64,000 nucleotides of DNA. It comes from DASZTV01 sp035548055. Lineage in GTDB: Bacteria > Actinomycetota > Actinomycetes > JAFAQI01. The notes beneath the pieces were generated by a model that saw only the letters and a program-made list of their open reading frames with translations, had not been told where the DNA came from and made no database searches. Positions 7,928-16,082 of this stretch are shown one piece after another (within the stretch, counting starts at the first letter, position 1; every line of letters begins with the position of its first letter). A program made the translations under genes and the position numbers. Location: positions 23,641 to 87,640 of the forward strand of contig DASZTL010000091.1 in the NCBI GenBank assembly GCA_035548055.1. The letters run 5' to 3'.

Positions 7928-8988
7928 GCTCGCCAGGCCGCCGAGTGCGCGTCGCGGTCATCTTCGGGGGACGCAGCAGCGAGCACTCCGTGTCGTGCGT
8001 GACCGCCGGCAGTGTGATCGCAGCCCTCGATCCTGACCGCTACGAGGTCGTGCCGGTCGGCATCACCGCCGAAGGTCGATGGGTCTGCGCGGACACCGAC
8101 GCGCTGGTGATGCGCGGTCGCGAGCTACCAACCGTGGTGGCGAGCGGCGACTCGGTCGCGCTGTCCGGTGATCCGACTGCCCTGCCCGAGGTGCTCGGTC
8201 CGATCGATGTCGTCTTCCCGGTCCTGCACGGTCCGTACGGCGAGGACGGCACGTTGCAAGGTCTGCTCGAGCTGGCTGGGATCCCGTACGTCGGGTCGGG
8301 GGTGTTCGCGTCTGCCGCCGCGATGGACAAGGCGCACATGAAGCGGCTGCTGTCGGCGGTGGGCCTGCAGGTGCCGTCCTATGTCATCGCGCACCACGGC
8401 CGGCCGGTGCCGGCCGGCGCGGGTGAGCTGGGCTGGCCGGTCTTCGTGAAGCCCGCCCGCGGCGGGTCGAGCATCGGTATCTCGAAGGTGGCCGACCGAT
8501 CCGGGCTCGAAGGTGCGCTCGCCGAGGCGTTTCGTCACGATCCGAAGGTGCTGATCGAAGCCGCGATCGTCGGTCGCGAGATCGAGTGCGGGGTGCTCGC
8601 AGGTCGTGACGGAGGAGCGCCCGAGGCCTCGCTCCCGGCAGAGATCCGGCTCGCCGGAGGGGTCGACTTCTACGACTTCGACGCGAAGTACATGCCGGAG
8701 TCAGGCACCGAGTTCGACATCCCGCCGGACCTCCCGGCAGCCGCCATGGACAGGGTGCGCTCGACGGCCATCGCCGCCTTCGAGGCGTTGGACTGCGAAG
8801 GGCTCGCCCGGGTGGACTTCTTCCTCACAGCCGACGGCGGGCTGTTCGTCAACGAGGTCAACACGATGCCGGGCTTCACACCGGCGTCGATGTTCCCGCG
8901 GATGTGGGCCGCGACCGGCGTCGACTACCCCACCCTCGTCGCCCGCCTGATCGACGACGCGCTGGCCCGCGGAACCGGCCTCCGCTAA
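7924..8988 (+). CDS. ddl: D-alanine--D-alanine ligase
   Basis: ATP-grasp enzyme that makes the D-Ala-D-Ala terminus of peptidoglycan precursors. The body begins RVAVIFGGRSSEHSVSCVTAG and shows PVLHGPYGEDGTLQGLLE, the VFVKPARGGSSIGISK ATP-binding loop and the FVNEVNTMPGFTPASMFP metal-binding end. TTG 7924 overlaps the preceding TGA as TTGA and gives the short SSPGRRVR extension found in relatives; GTG 7945 is the alternative, giving 347 instead of 354 residues. Confidence 0.95.
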   Translation: MSSPGRRVRVAVIFGGRSSEHSVSCVTAGSVIAALDPDRYEVVPVGITAEGRWVCADTDALVMRGRELPTVVASGDSVALSGDPTALPEVLGPIDVVFPVLHGPYGEDGTLQGLLELAGIPYVGSGVFASAAAMDKAHMKRLLSAVGLQVPSYVIAHHGRPVPAGAGELGWPVFVKPARGGSSIGISKVADRSGLEGALAEAFRHDPKVLIEAAIVGREIECGVLAGRDGGAPEASLPAEIRLAGGVDFYDFDAKYMPESGTEFDIPPDLPAAAMDRVRSTAIAAFEALDCEGLARVDFFLTADGGLFVNEVNTMPGFTPASMFPRMWAATGVDYPTLVARLIDDALARGTGLR

Positions 8989-9000
8989 CCGGACTCGGGG

Positions 9001-9516
9001 CTACGGGAGCGCTGCTTTCAGCGGCTGCGCCAGTGCGGTCAGGTAGCTGGCACTCGCCGGGTAGTGCGTAGGCACCCGCAGCGCGACGTACACGTGGTCG
9101 GCCCCTGCCGGGCCGGGACGTACCGCGGTCCAGGTCACGACGGAAGACCCGACCTGCTGGTACCACCGCACCCCGTTCACGTCGAGGACGGCCGACGAGC
9201 TCGGCGCGTAGCCGGCGGGCTCGGGGACCCCGCAGCTCAAGGTGATCGCGGGCGAGCCCCACGCAAAGGTCAGCGGAGAGCTGGGCTGCGTCTTGCGGGC
9301 GCGCAGCCCGTCAAGGCGGTCAGGGACCTGGTTGCCGAGGTGATCGCAGCGTTCCAGCACCGGCCCGGCTGGGTCCGGAGGCGCGATCGGCACCGCGCCC
9401 GACGAGCAGGCGGAGACGGCCAGCGCGACGCCGACCGCGAGTGCCGCCGATCGCGAAAGCCTCAAAGATCGAGCCCCATTGCCATCTGAGAACGCTAGAG
9501 GGTGCTCAGGCGGCAA
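9001..9516 (-). CDS. DUF3515 family lipoprotein
   Basis: Conserved actinobacterial protein of unknown function. A lipoprotein signal ends at LAVSAC, so the mature protein is probably anchored by the cysteine; TWTAVRPGPAGADHVYVALRVP is the conserved core. The 171-residue reading from GTG/ATG 9516 gives a long signal; an in-frame TTG at 9465 (MRLSRSAALAVGVALAVSAC) would give a standard 20-residue signal and is quite possible. It lies downstream of the Lrp-type gene on the same strand, 26 bases apart, and converges with ddl. Confidence 0.8.
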   Translation of the reverse strand: MPPEHPLAFSDGNGARSLRLSRSAALAVGVALAVSACSSGAVPIAPPDPAGPVLERCDHLGNQVPDRLDGLRARKTQPSSPLTFAWGSPAITLSCGVPEPAGYAPSSSAVLDVNGVRWYQQVGSSVVTWTAVRPGPAGADHVYVALRVPTHYPASASYLTALAQPLKAALP

Positions 9517-9542
9517 TGGAGAGGTGCCCGCGGCTACAGCGG

Positions 9543-9779
9543 CTACAGATGAACGACGGGGCAGGTCAGCGTTCGGGTGATGCCGGGGACCGACTGCACC
9601 TTCGCCACGACCAGCTTGCCGAGCTCATCGACGCTCTTTGCCTCGCTGCGGACGATCACGTCGTACGGCCCGGTCACGTCCTCAGCGAGCGTCACGCCTT
9701 TGATCTTCTGGATCTCGGCGGCGACCGCGGCTGCCTTGCCCACTTCGGTCTGAATCAGGATGTACGCCTGTACCGTCAC
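9543..9779 (-). CDS. Lrp/AsnC ligand-binding (RAM) domain protein without DNA-binding domain
   Basis: 78 residues that are only the effector-binding alpha/beta sandwich of Lrp/AsnC regulators: TVQAYILIQTEVGKAAAVAAEIQKI, then VTGPYDVIVRSEA and TRTLTCPVV. No helix-turn-helix precedes it. Such stand-alone proteins are common in Actinobacteria and may bind amino acids or partner with full-length Lrp proteins. The GTG start at 9779 is supported by TACGGT 7 bases upstream on this strand; it abuts the GTG of thiL. Confidence 0.9.
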   Translation of the reverse strand: MTVQAYILIQTEVGKAAAVAAEIQKIKGVTLAEDVTGPYDVIVRSEAKSVDELGKLVVAKVQSVPGITRTLTCPVVHL

Positions 9780-10790
9780 GTGCCAGACCGTACCCGAAGG
9801 GGAGGGGAGGTCGTCATCTCGGATTCCCGCCCGGCCGACGAGACCCTCGCCGACCTCGGTGAGTTCGGCCTCGTTCGACGCATCGTTGCGCGCCTGTCTC
9901 AGGCCGCCGATGTGACGGTCGGCCCGGGCGATGACGCGGCCGTCGTCGCAGCCCCCGATGGCCGGGTTGTGGCCACTGTCGACGTGATGGTCGAGGGACG
10001 CCACTTCCGTCGGGACTGGTCCAGCGGTTACGACGTCGGGCGGCGAGCCGCCGCAGCGAGTCTCGCGGACGTCGTCGCCATGGGGGCCCGCCCGACCGCT
10101 CTGCTGGTCGGGCTCTCCGCCCCGCCCAACCTGGACCTGACCTGGACGGACGCGCTCGCCGACGGGCTTCAGGACGAGGCGGCGCTCGTCAGGGCGTCAG
10201 TGGTGGGTGGCGACGTGACAGCCGCCGATGTGATCATCGTGTCCGTCACGGCACTCGGCGACCTCGGTGGGCGCCCACCGATCACCCGAGGTGGCGCGGG
10301 CACCGGAGACCACGTGGTCGTCATCGGACGGCTGGGTTGGGCCGCCGCGGGGCTCGCGCTGCTCGAGGCGGGTCGCTCCGATCACCCGCTGGTGGCGGCC
10401 CACCGTCGCCCGGACGTCGCCTATGACGCGGCGTTCGCGATGCGCGCGGGAGCCGACGTGACCGCGATGATCGACGTCTCCGACGGCCTGTTCGCCGACC
10501 TCGCGCACATCGCCACGGCCTCCGGCGTCTCGATTCACGTCGATTCGCGACGCCTCGAGGTGGCGCCGGAGGTCGCCGCAGCCGCCGCCGAGCTGGGCAT
10601 CGACCCGGCGCTCCTGGTCGCGGCAGGAGGCGACGACCACGCGTTCGCGGCGACCATCCGCGGTGAGGTCCCACCGGGGGTCGCCGTCATCGGGATCGTC
10701 GTCGACCCCGACCCCGCCCGCCCGCCGGTGACGTTCACCGACCGTGAGACACCCGAAAACGGTGGGCACGAGCACTTCGCCGTCTCCTAA
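9780..10790 (+). CDS. thiL: Thiamine-monophosphate kinase
   Basis: Phosphorylates thiamine monophosphate to the active diphosphate coenzyme. 336 residues; ETLADLGEFGLVRRI is the family's start, VTVGPGDDAAVV the Mg/ATP loop, and MIDVSDGLFADLAHIA and AAGGDDHAFAATI are further signatures. The only usable in-frame start upstream of the homology is GTG 9780, which directly abuts the divergent GTG of the Lrp-domain gene. A strong purine run at about 9797-9810 looks like a ribosome binding site but is followed by no standard start codon. thiD follows after 10 bases. Confidence 0.93.
   Translation: MPDRTRRGGEVVISDSRPADETLADLGEFGLVRRIVARLSQAADVTVGPGDDAAVVAAPDGRVVATVDVMVEGRHFRRDWSSGYDVGRRAAAASLADVVAMGARPTALLVGLSAPPNLDLTWTDALADGLQDEAALVRASVVGGDVTAADVIIVSVTALGDLGGRPPITRGGAGTGDHVVVIGRLGWAAAGLALLEAGRSDHPLVAAHRRPDVAYDAAFAMRAGADVTAMIDVSDGLFADLAHIATASGVSIHVDSRRLEVAPEVAAAAAELGIDPALLVAAGGDDHAFAATIRGEVPPGVAVIGIVVDPDPARPPVTFTDRETPENGGHEHFAVS
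9787..9792 (-). promoter_or_regulatory. Leaderless -10 element of the Lrp-domain gene
   Basis: Leftward TACGGT, exactly 7 bases before the GTG at 9779. It lies inside the first codons of thiL on the other strand. Confidence 0.45.
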
Positions 10791-10800
10791 TCTCGGTGTG

Positions 10801-11589
10801 GTGACTCCGGCTCGCGTCCTCACCGTCGCGGGTTCCGACTCCGGCGGGGGCGCCGGCATCCAGGCCGACCTCAAGACCATGCTCGCGCTCGGCGTGCACG
10901 GCATGAGCGTCATCACGGCGGTCACCGCTCAGAACTCGACCGGAGTGCATGGCTACTGGGAGATCGAACCGCAGGCCGTGGACGCTCAGCTCGCGGCCGT
11001 GATCGACGACATCGGCGTCGATGCGGTCAAGACCGGCATGCTCGCCTCGCCGGAGCTCGTCGGTGTCGTCGCGAAGCGGTTGCGTGGTGTGGACGCGCCG
11101 CTCGTCGTCGACCCGGTGTGCGTCTCCAAGCACGGCGATCCGCTGCTGGTCGACTCGGCGATCACCGCGATCGTGGACGAGCTGCTGCCGCTGGCCACTG
11201 TCGTGACGCCCAACCTTCCGGAGGTCGCTCGGCTCACCGGGGTCGAGGTCGACGACCGCCGCGGGCAGCGCAAGGCCGCCGATGCGCTCCTCGCGCTCGG
11301 CCCGCAGTGGGTCCTCGTCAAGGGCGGACACCTCACCGACGACGACGCCTTCGATCTCCTCACCGACGGTGAAGATGCGGTCGAGCTGTCGGCAGAGCGA
11401 ATCGACACCGTCCACACCCACGGCACCGGATGCACTCTCGCCTCCGCGATCGCGTCCTACCTCGCCCTCGGGCGGTCGGTCCCCGACGCCGTAGGAGGCG
11501 CCAAGCAGTACGTGACCGGGGCCATCGCCGCCGGCTTCCCGCTCGGCGCCGGCATCGGACCCGTGGACCACGGCTGGCGGCAGCGTTGA
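10801..11589 (+). CDS. thiD: Hydroxymethylpyrimidine / phosphomethylpyrimidine kinase
   Basis: Ribokinase-family enzyme that phosphorylates HMP and HMP-P in thiamine synthesis. 262 residues: VLTVAGSDSGGGAGIQADLKT at the start, VDPVCVSKHG, the LVKGGHL strand, and the anion-hole HTHGTGCTLASAIA with its catalytic Cys/Asp region. The GTG at 10801 is chosen for homology; in-frame starts at 10744 and 10798 exist, the former inside thiL. Pairing with thiL gives two thiamine steps in one unit. Confidence 0.95.
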   Translation: MTPARVLTVAGSDSGGGAGIQADLKTMLALGVHGMSVITAVTAQNSTGVHGYWEIEPQAVDAQLAAVIDDIGVDAVKTGMLASPELVGVVAKRLRGVDAPLVVDPVCVSKHGDPLLVDSAITAIVDELLPLATVVTPNLPEVARLTGVEVDDRRGQRKAADALLALGPQWVLVKGGHLTDDDAFDLLTDGEDAVELSAERIDTVHTHGTGCTLASAIASYLALGRSVPDAVGGAKQYVTGAIAAGFPLGAGIGPVDHGWRQR

Positions 11590-12065
11590 GCGCCGGTCTC
11601 GAGCTGCGGGAGGAGCCCTTCGACTCCCCGGTCGCGCAGCAGCTGATCGCCGCCGTACAAGCGGAGTACGTCGTCCGGTACGGCGGCCCCGACGAGGCTC
11701 CGATCGACGCCACCGAGTTCATGCCGCCGCACGGTCTCTTCCTCGTCGGCTACCTGGGCACCGAGCCGGTCGCCACCGGCGGGCTGCGCCGCCATGCCGG
11801 TAACGCGGACGGCGGCGGCATCGACGTCGAGCTCAAGCGGATGTACGTCGTGCCGGAAGCCCGCGGCAAGGGGCTGTCGCGGGTGATGCTCTCGGCGCTG
11901 GAGGAGCGAGCGAGGGGGATGGGCGCGAGCCGGATCGTGCTGGAGACCGGCAACCGGCAACCGGAGGCGGTCAGCCTCTACGAGTCGTCGGGCTACGAGC
12001 GGATCGAAGGATTCGGCTACTACGCCGGTGCGCCGCTTTCGATCAGCTTCGGAAAGAAGCTCTAG
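11586..12065 (+). CDS. GNAT-family N-acetyltransferase
   Basis: 159 residues with the GNAT core: LKRMYVVPEARGKGLSRVMLSALEERA (acetyl-CoA loop RGKGLSR) and VSLYESSGYERIEGFG. Substrate unknown. The TTG start overlaps thiD's stop as TTGA, the same arrangement as ddl; the frame offers no other start before the homology. Its TAG (12063-12065) overlaps the convergent stop codon of rpmB by two bases. Confidence 0.85.
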   Translation: MSAGLELREEPFDSPVAQQLIAAVQAEYVVRYGGPDEAPIDATEFMPPHGLFLVGYLGTEPVATGGLRRHAGNADGGGIDVELKRMYVVPEARGKGLSRVMLSALEERARGMGASRIVLETGNRQPEAVSLYESSGYERIEGFGYYAGAPLSISFGKKL

Positions 12066-12247
12066 CGGGAGACCTTGCCCGCCTTGAGGCAGCTTGTGCA
12101 CACGTTCATCCGCTTGCGGGTGCTCCCGACGAGGGCGCGGACCGGCTGGATGTTGGGGTTGAAGCGGCGACGGGTGCGCCGGTGCGAGTGCGACACGTTC
12201 ATGCCGAACCCGGGACCCTTGCCACACACATCACAGACGGAAGCCAC
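12062..12247 (-). CDS. rpmB: 50S ribosomal protein L28 (zinc-ribbon form)
   Basis: 61 residues. It starts MASVCDVCGKGPGFGMNVSHS and carries two CxxC pairs (Cys5/Cys8 and CTSC near residue 50), so it is the zinc-binding paralog form. GTG 12247 is preceded on its strand by TACCCT (12255-12260) at 7 bases, a leaderless promoter. It diverges from recG. Confidence 0.96.
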   Translation of the reverse strand: MASVCDVCGKGPGFGMNVSHSHRRTRRRFNPNIQPVRALVGSTRKRMNVCTSCLKAGKVSR

Positions 12248-12254
12248 GGCGGAC

Positions 12255-12260
12255 AGGGTA
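12255..12260 (-). promoter_or_regulatory. Leaderless -10 element of rpmB
   Basis: Leftward TACCCT followed by 7 bases and the GTG of rpmB. No ribosome binding site is present. Confidence 0.55.
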
Positions 12261-12302
12261 GCCCGACTTGCGAGCCTGACTCAAAGCGTCGCAGTCGCCG
12301 CT

Positions 12303-12308
12303 TAGCCT
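12303..12308 (+). promoter_or_regulatory. Leaderless -10 element of recG
   Basis: TAGCCT followed by 6 bases and GTG 12315. The spacing supports GTG 12315 rather than the adjacent TTG 12309 as the recG start. Confidence 0.5.
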
Positions 12309-12314
12309 TTGACC

Positions 12315-14462
12315 GTGGTCGAGGAGTCGGCGCACGTCCGAGCCATCGTCGGCGAGAAGGCGGCGAAGGTGCTCGAGAAGGCGTTCGAGATCCGCACGGT
12401 CGGTGATCTGCTGGCGCACTACCCGCGCCGCTACTTCGAACGCGGGGAGCTGACCGACCTCTCCGAGCTGCGCCCGGGCGAGCAGGCCACTGTGCAGGTC
12501 CGCGTCGTCAAGGTCGACGCCCACCAGATCCGGCCGAAGCTCCACAAGACCGACGTCACGGTCACCGACGGCACCGGCAAGCTTGTCGCGACCTTCTTCA
12601 ACCAGAAGCATCTACCCCGGGTCCTGTCACCGGAGATGGAGATCATGCTCGCCGGCGAGGTGGAGATCTTCCGCGGCAAGCTGCAGCTCAAGCAACCCGA
12701 CATCGCTCTCGACGCCAACGGCCTCGTGGAGGACGCCGGCAAGCTCGTCCCCGTCTACCCCGCGACGAAGGCGCTGTCGTCCTGGGCGCTTCGACGCTCG
12801 ATCGCTCATGCCCTGGACGTGGTGGACGTGGTCGAGACCCTGCCGGCCGCCGTCAGCGAGCGTCGCGGCTTGATCGGGCGAGCGCAGGCGCTTCGCGGCA
12901 TCCACACCCCCGAGGACTTCGGGCAGGTCAAGGCCGCCCGCGACCGGCTGCGCTACGACGAGGCGTTCGTGCTCCAGGTCGTGCTCGCCCAACGCCGTCT
13001 GCTCGCCGCCCTCGAGCCCGCAACGCCCAGGGCCGCCCGAAGCGGTGGCTTGCTCGAGGCGTTCGACGCTTCTCTCCCGTTCAGCCTGACGGCCGGACAA
13101 CAGGCGGTCAGCGAGCAGCTGATGGCGGATCTCGCAAGACCGGTGCCGATGCACCGGTTGCTGCAAGGCGAGGTCGGCTCCGGCAAGACCGTCGTCGCAC
13201 TCCGCGCCATGCTCGCCGTCGTCGACTCCGGCGGTCAGGCGGCTCTGTTGGCACCGACCGAGGTGCTCGCCCAGCAGCACGCCCGATCGATCGACGCGCT
13301 GCTGGGTCCGCTCGGTCGTGGTGGCCAGCTCGGATCCGCTGACCAGGCCACTCGGATCGCCTTGGTCACCGGCTCGATGACCGCAGCGGCCCGGCGCGCG
13401 ACCTTGCTCGACATCGGTGTGGGTGATGCGGGCATCGTCATCGGCACGCATGCGCTGCTCGAGAACGCCGTGCAGTTCTTCGACCTCGGGCTGGTCGTCG
13501 TGGATGAGCAGCACCGGTTCGGTGTCGAGCAGCGGAACGCGTTGCGCGGCAAAGCGGCGACGCCGCCGCACGTGTTGGTGATGACGGCGACGCCGATCCC
13601 ACGGACGGTCGCGATGACCGTGTACGGCGATCTCGAGACATCGACGCTCACTGAGCTTCCGGCCGGCCGACAGCCCATCTCGACGACCGTCGTACCGACG
13701 GCGGACAAGCCGGGCTGGCTCGAGCGGGTCTGGCAGCGCGCCCGCGAGGAGGTCGCCGCCGGCCGGCAGGTCTACGTCGTCTGCCCACGAATCGACGGTG
13801 GCGACGACGAACCGGTCGACGACCTCGCCGACCGTGATGACGGTTGGGCTGCCACGGCGACCGTGGTCGACCTCGCGCCGATGTTGCGTCAGGGACCACT
13901 CGACGGGCTGCAGGTCGAGATTCTCCACGGCCGGATGACCGCGGAGGCGAAGGACGATGTGATGCGACGCTTCGCCGCGGGCACCGTGGATGTTCTGGTT
14001 GCGACAACCGTGATCGAGGTCGGCGTGGACGTGTCGAACGCGACCGCCATGATCGTGCTCGACGCCGACCGGTTCGGAATCTCCCAGCTGCACCAGCTCC
14101 GGGGCCGGATCGGGCGCGGCGAGCACGCCGGCGTGTGCCTGCTCGTGACCGGCGCCGCGGCAGGCACACCGGCGAGAGAGCGCCTCGACGGCGTGGCCCG
14201 AACGGTCGACGGCTTCGAGCTCGCCCGCCTGGACCTGGAACAGCGTCGGGAAGGTGACGTCCTCGGGCAGTCGCAGTCGGGCAGCCGCTCGCAGCTGAGG
14301 CTGCTGCGGCTGCTGCGGGACGAGGACGTGATCGTCGCGGCCCGCGCGGACGCCGTGGAGCTCGTCGCGGCGGATCCCGTCCTCGAGCGGCACGACGCGC
14401 TACGCGAGGTCGTCGCTGCCTTGGCCGAGAACGAACGCGCGGATTACCTGGGAAAGACATGA
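12315..14462 (+). CDS. recG: ATP-dependent DNA helicase RecG
   Basis: Superfamily 2 helicase that remodels stalled forks and branched recombination intermediates. 715 residues. The N-terminal wedge (OB) domain covers roughly residues 50-150 (RPGEQATVQVRVV). Helicase motifs follow in order: Walker A GEVGSGKT near 287, TAPTEVLAQQHA-like motif Ia, DEQH box near 397, VMTATPIPRT motif III, and the C-terminal ATTVIEVGVDV and QLHQLRGRIGRG motifs. The last bases overlap rsmD as ATGA. TTG 12309 is a possible alternative start, two codons upstream. Confidence 0.96.
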   Translation: MVEESAHVRAIVGEKAAKVLEKAFEIRTVGDLLAHYPRRYFERGELTDLSELRPGEQATVQVRVVKVDAHQIRPKLHKTDVTVTDGTGKLVATFFNQKHLPRVLSPEMEIMLAGEVEIFRGKLQLKQPDIALDANGLVEDAGKLVPVYPATKALSSWALRRSIAHALDVVDVVETLPAAVSERRGLIGRAQALRGIHTPEDFGQVKAARDRLRYDEAFVLQVVLAQRRLLAALEPATPRAARSGGLLEAFDASLPFSLTAGQQAVSEQLMADLARPVPMHRLLQGEVGSGKTVVALRAMLAVVDSGGQAALLAPTEVLAQQHARSIDALLGPLGRGGQLGSADQATRIALVTGSMTAAARRATLLDIGVGDAGIVIGTHALLENAVQFFDLGLVVVDEQHRFGVEQRNALRGKAATPPHVLVMTATPIPRTVAMTVYGDLETSTLTELPAGRQPISTTVVPTADKPGWLERVWQRAREEVAAGRQVYVVCPRIDGGDDEPVDDLADRDDGWAATATVVDLAPMLRQGPLDGLQVEILHGRMTAEAKDDVMRRFAAGTVDVLVATTVIEVGVDVSNATAMIVLDADRFGISQLHQLRGRIGRGEHAGVCLLVTGAAAGTPARERLDGVARTVDGFELARLDLEQRREGDVLGQSQSGSRSQLRLLRLLRDEDVIVAARADAVELVAADPVLERHDALREVVAALAENERADYLGKT

Positions 14463-15016
14463 CCAGGCTCATCTCGGGATCCGGCGGCAGTCGCCGGCTC
14501 GCCACACCGCCGGGCCGGGGGACCCGGCCCACCAGCGACCGCACCCGCGAGGCGCTCTTCTCCTCGCTCGAGTCGCTGTGCGGGACGCTCGACGGGTTGT
14601 CGTTCCTGGACCTCTACGCCGGTTCCGGTGCGGTCGGACTGGAGGCTGCGAGCCGCGGTGCGACCCGCGTCACCCTGGTCGAGCGGGATCCTCGCGCGGC
14701 TCGGGTCATCCGCGAGAACATCGCGACGGTCGCGGTAACGGGCGTCGAGCTCGTGGAGTCGAACGTCGCGACCTTTCTGGAGCGCGCGCCGGCCGGCACG
14801 TCTGGCTACGACATCGTCTTCGTCGACCCGCCGTACGCCGAGCCCGTGACGGAGGTGCTGAGGCGGCTGCGGGCGGGTGCATGGCTGGCGCCGAGCGCCG
14901 TCGTCTGCGTGGAGCGGGCCTCCCGAGATGCCGGGCCGGTCTGGCCGGACGGCGTCGACGGTCTGCGCTCGCGACGGTATGGCGAAAGCACCCTCTGGTA
15001 CGGTCGCGCTTCGTGA
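14459..15016 (+). CDS. rsmD: 16S rRNA (guanine966-N2)-methyltransferase
   Basis: 185-residue SAM-dependent methyltransferase. DLYAGSGAVGLEAASRG is the SAM-binding motif I and FVDPPYAEP the catalytic DPPY motif. RsmD and CoaD are neighbours in many bacteria; here the genes overlap as GTGA at 15013. Confidence 0.95.
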   Translation: MTRLISGSGGSRRLATPPGRGTRPTSDRTREALFSSLESLCGTLDGLSFLDLYAGSGAVGLEAASRGATRVTLVERDPRAARVIRENIATVAVTGVELVESNVATFLERAPAGTSGYDIVFVDPPYAEPVTEVLRRLRAGAWLAPSAVVCVERASRDAGPVWPDGVDGLRSRRYGESTLWYGRAS

Positions 15017-15492
15017 GGCGGGCGGTGTGTCCGGGTTCTTTCGATCCCATCACCAATGGCCATCTCGACGTGATCGAGCGGGCGAGCCGCTTGTTCGACG
15101 AGATCGTGGTCGTCGTGGGGATCAACCAGTCGAAGAATCGGCTGTTCGAGCCTGATGAGCGGGTCGAGCAGATCCGCGAGGTGGTCGCCCACTTGCCCAA
15201 CGTCAGTGTCGACACCTTTCGGGGCCTGCTGGTCGACTATTGCGTCGCGCACGACATCAAGGCGATCGTGAAGGGCCTGCGGGCCGTCAGCGACTTCGAC
15301 TACGAGCTCCAGATGGGCCAGATGAACCACTCCTTGGCGGCCGTCGACACGCTGTTCATGCCCGCTGACCCGCACTACAGTTTCCTTTCATCCAGCCTCG
15401 TCAAGGAGGTTGCGATGTACGGCGGCGACGTCTCGAAGCTGGTGCCGGAGGCAGTCCTTCGCCGGCTTCAACAACGACTGACGACCTCGTAA
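15013..15492 (+). CDS. coaD: Phosphopantetheine adenylyltransferase
   Basis: Penultimate step of coenzyme A synthesis. 159 residues, standard size. The start VRRAVCPGSFDPITNGHLDVI contains the nucleotidyltransferase T/HxGH motif, and HYSFLSSSLVKEVA is the conserved C-terminal block. GTG 15013 overlaps the rsmD stop. The long open frame upstream is a shadow of rsmD. Confidence 0.97.
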   Translation: MRRAVCPGSFDPITNGHLDVIERASRLFDEIVVVVGINQSKNRLFEPDERVEQIREVVAHLPNVSVDTFRGLLVDYCVAHDIKAIVKGLRAVSDFDYELQMGQMNHSLAAVDTLFMPADPHYSFLSSSLVKEVAMYGGDVSKLVPEAVLRRLQQRLTTS

Positions 15493-15534
15493 CCGACAGG
15501 CGCCGTACGAACGGCCAAGGAGGCAGGGCACCAA

Positions 15535-16038
15535 GTGGGTATCTCGGAGAAGCTCGACGAGTTCGTCGCGATGATCGAGAACGCTCGCGCCATGCCCATG
15601 TCCGCCTCCTGCATCCTGAATCGCAACGAGCTGCTCGAAGCCGTCGAGGAACTGCGCAAGGCGCTCCCTGAGGAGCTGCGCAAGGCGCGCGGCGTCCTTC
15701 GCGACCGCGTGACGGTCGTCGAGGAGGGCAAGATCGAAGCGGAGGCGATCCTCGCCGAGGCCGAAGCCGAGCGGGCCCGGTTGGTCTCGCGCACCGAGGT
15801 CGTCAAGGAAGCGACCCGCGAGGCCGAGCGTTTGCTGGCTGCCGCGAACGCCGAGTCCGAGCGGATGCGCCGCGAGGTCGACGACTACGTCGATGGCAAG
15901 CTCGCGAACTTCGAGATCGTGCTCAACCGGACGCTGCACGCCGTGGAGCACGGTCGCAACAAGATCAACGGCCGACACGAGCTGGAGTCGCTCCAGGACG
16001 TCGACGAGGAAGCGGAAGTCGAGCCACTCCCGGGCTGA
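15535..16038 (+). CDS. sepIVA: SepIVA-like DivIVA-domain septation protein
   Basis: 167-residue coiled-coil protein located between coaD and rnc, where mycobacteria carry SepIVA (Rv2927c), a DivIVA-like factor of septation and polar growth. It shares the start (LDEFVAMIENARAMPMSASCILNRNELLE) and the end (VDDYVDGKLANFEIVLNRTLHAVEHGRNKI), but the central Glu/Ala-rich coiled coil is about 80 residues shorter than in mycobacteria. GTG 15535 follows AAGGAGG (15517-15523). The 42-base gap behind coaD has no visible terminator, so it may be the end of that operon. Confidence 0.85.
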   Translation: MGISEKLDEFVAMIENARAMPMSASCILNRNELLEAVEELRKALPEELRKARGVLRDRVTVVEEGKIEAEAILAEAEAERARLVSRTEVVKEATREAERLLAAANAESERMRREVDDYVDGKLANFEIVLNRTLHAVEHGRNKINGRHELESLQDVDEEAEVEPLPG

Positions 16039-16068
16039 TGATCCGACCCGCCACCGGCTGATCGGCCG

Positions 16069-16074
16069 TAGCCT
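16069..16074 (+). promoter_or_regulatory. Leaderless -10 element of yceD-rpmF operon
   Basis: TAGCCT followed by 8 bases and GTG 16083; no ribosome binding site in between. Confidence 0.45.
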
Positions 16075-16082
16075 GGATCAAC

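Noticed and set aside
9441..9779. N-terminal extension of thiL to the start of its open frame
   Set aside because: The segment is antisense to the Lrp-domain and DUF3515 genes and lacks homology; ThiL proteins begin just before ETLADLGEFGL.
9800..9820. ATC as a non-canonical thiL start behind the purine-rich run
   Set aside because: The GGGGAGGGGAGG run is well placed for an ATC codon, but such starts are extremely rare and GTG 9780 is in frame. Mentioned only as a possibility.
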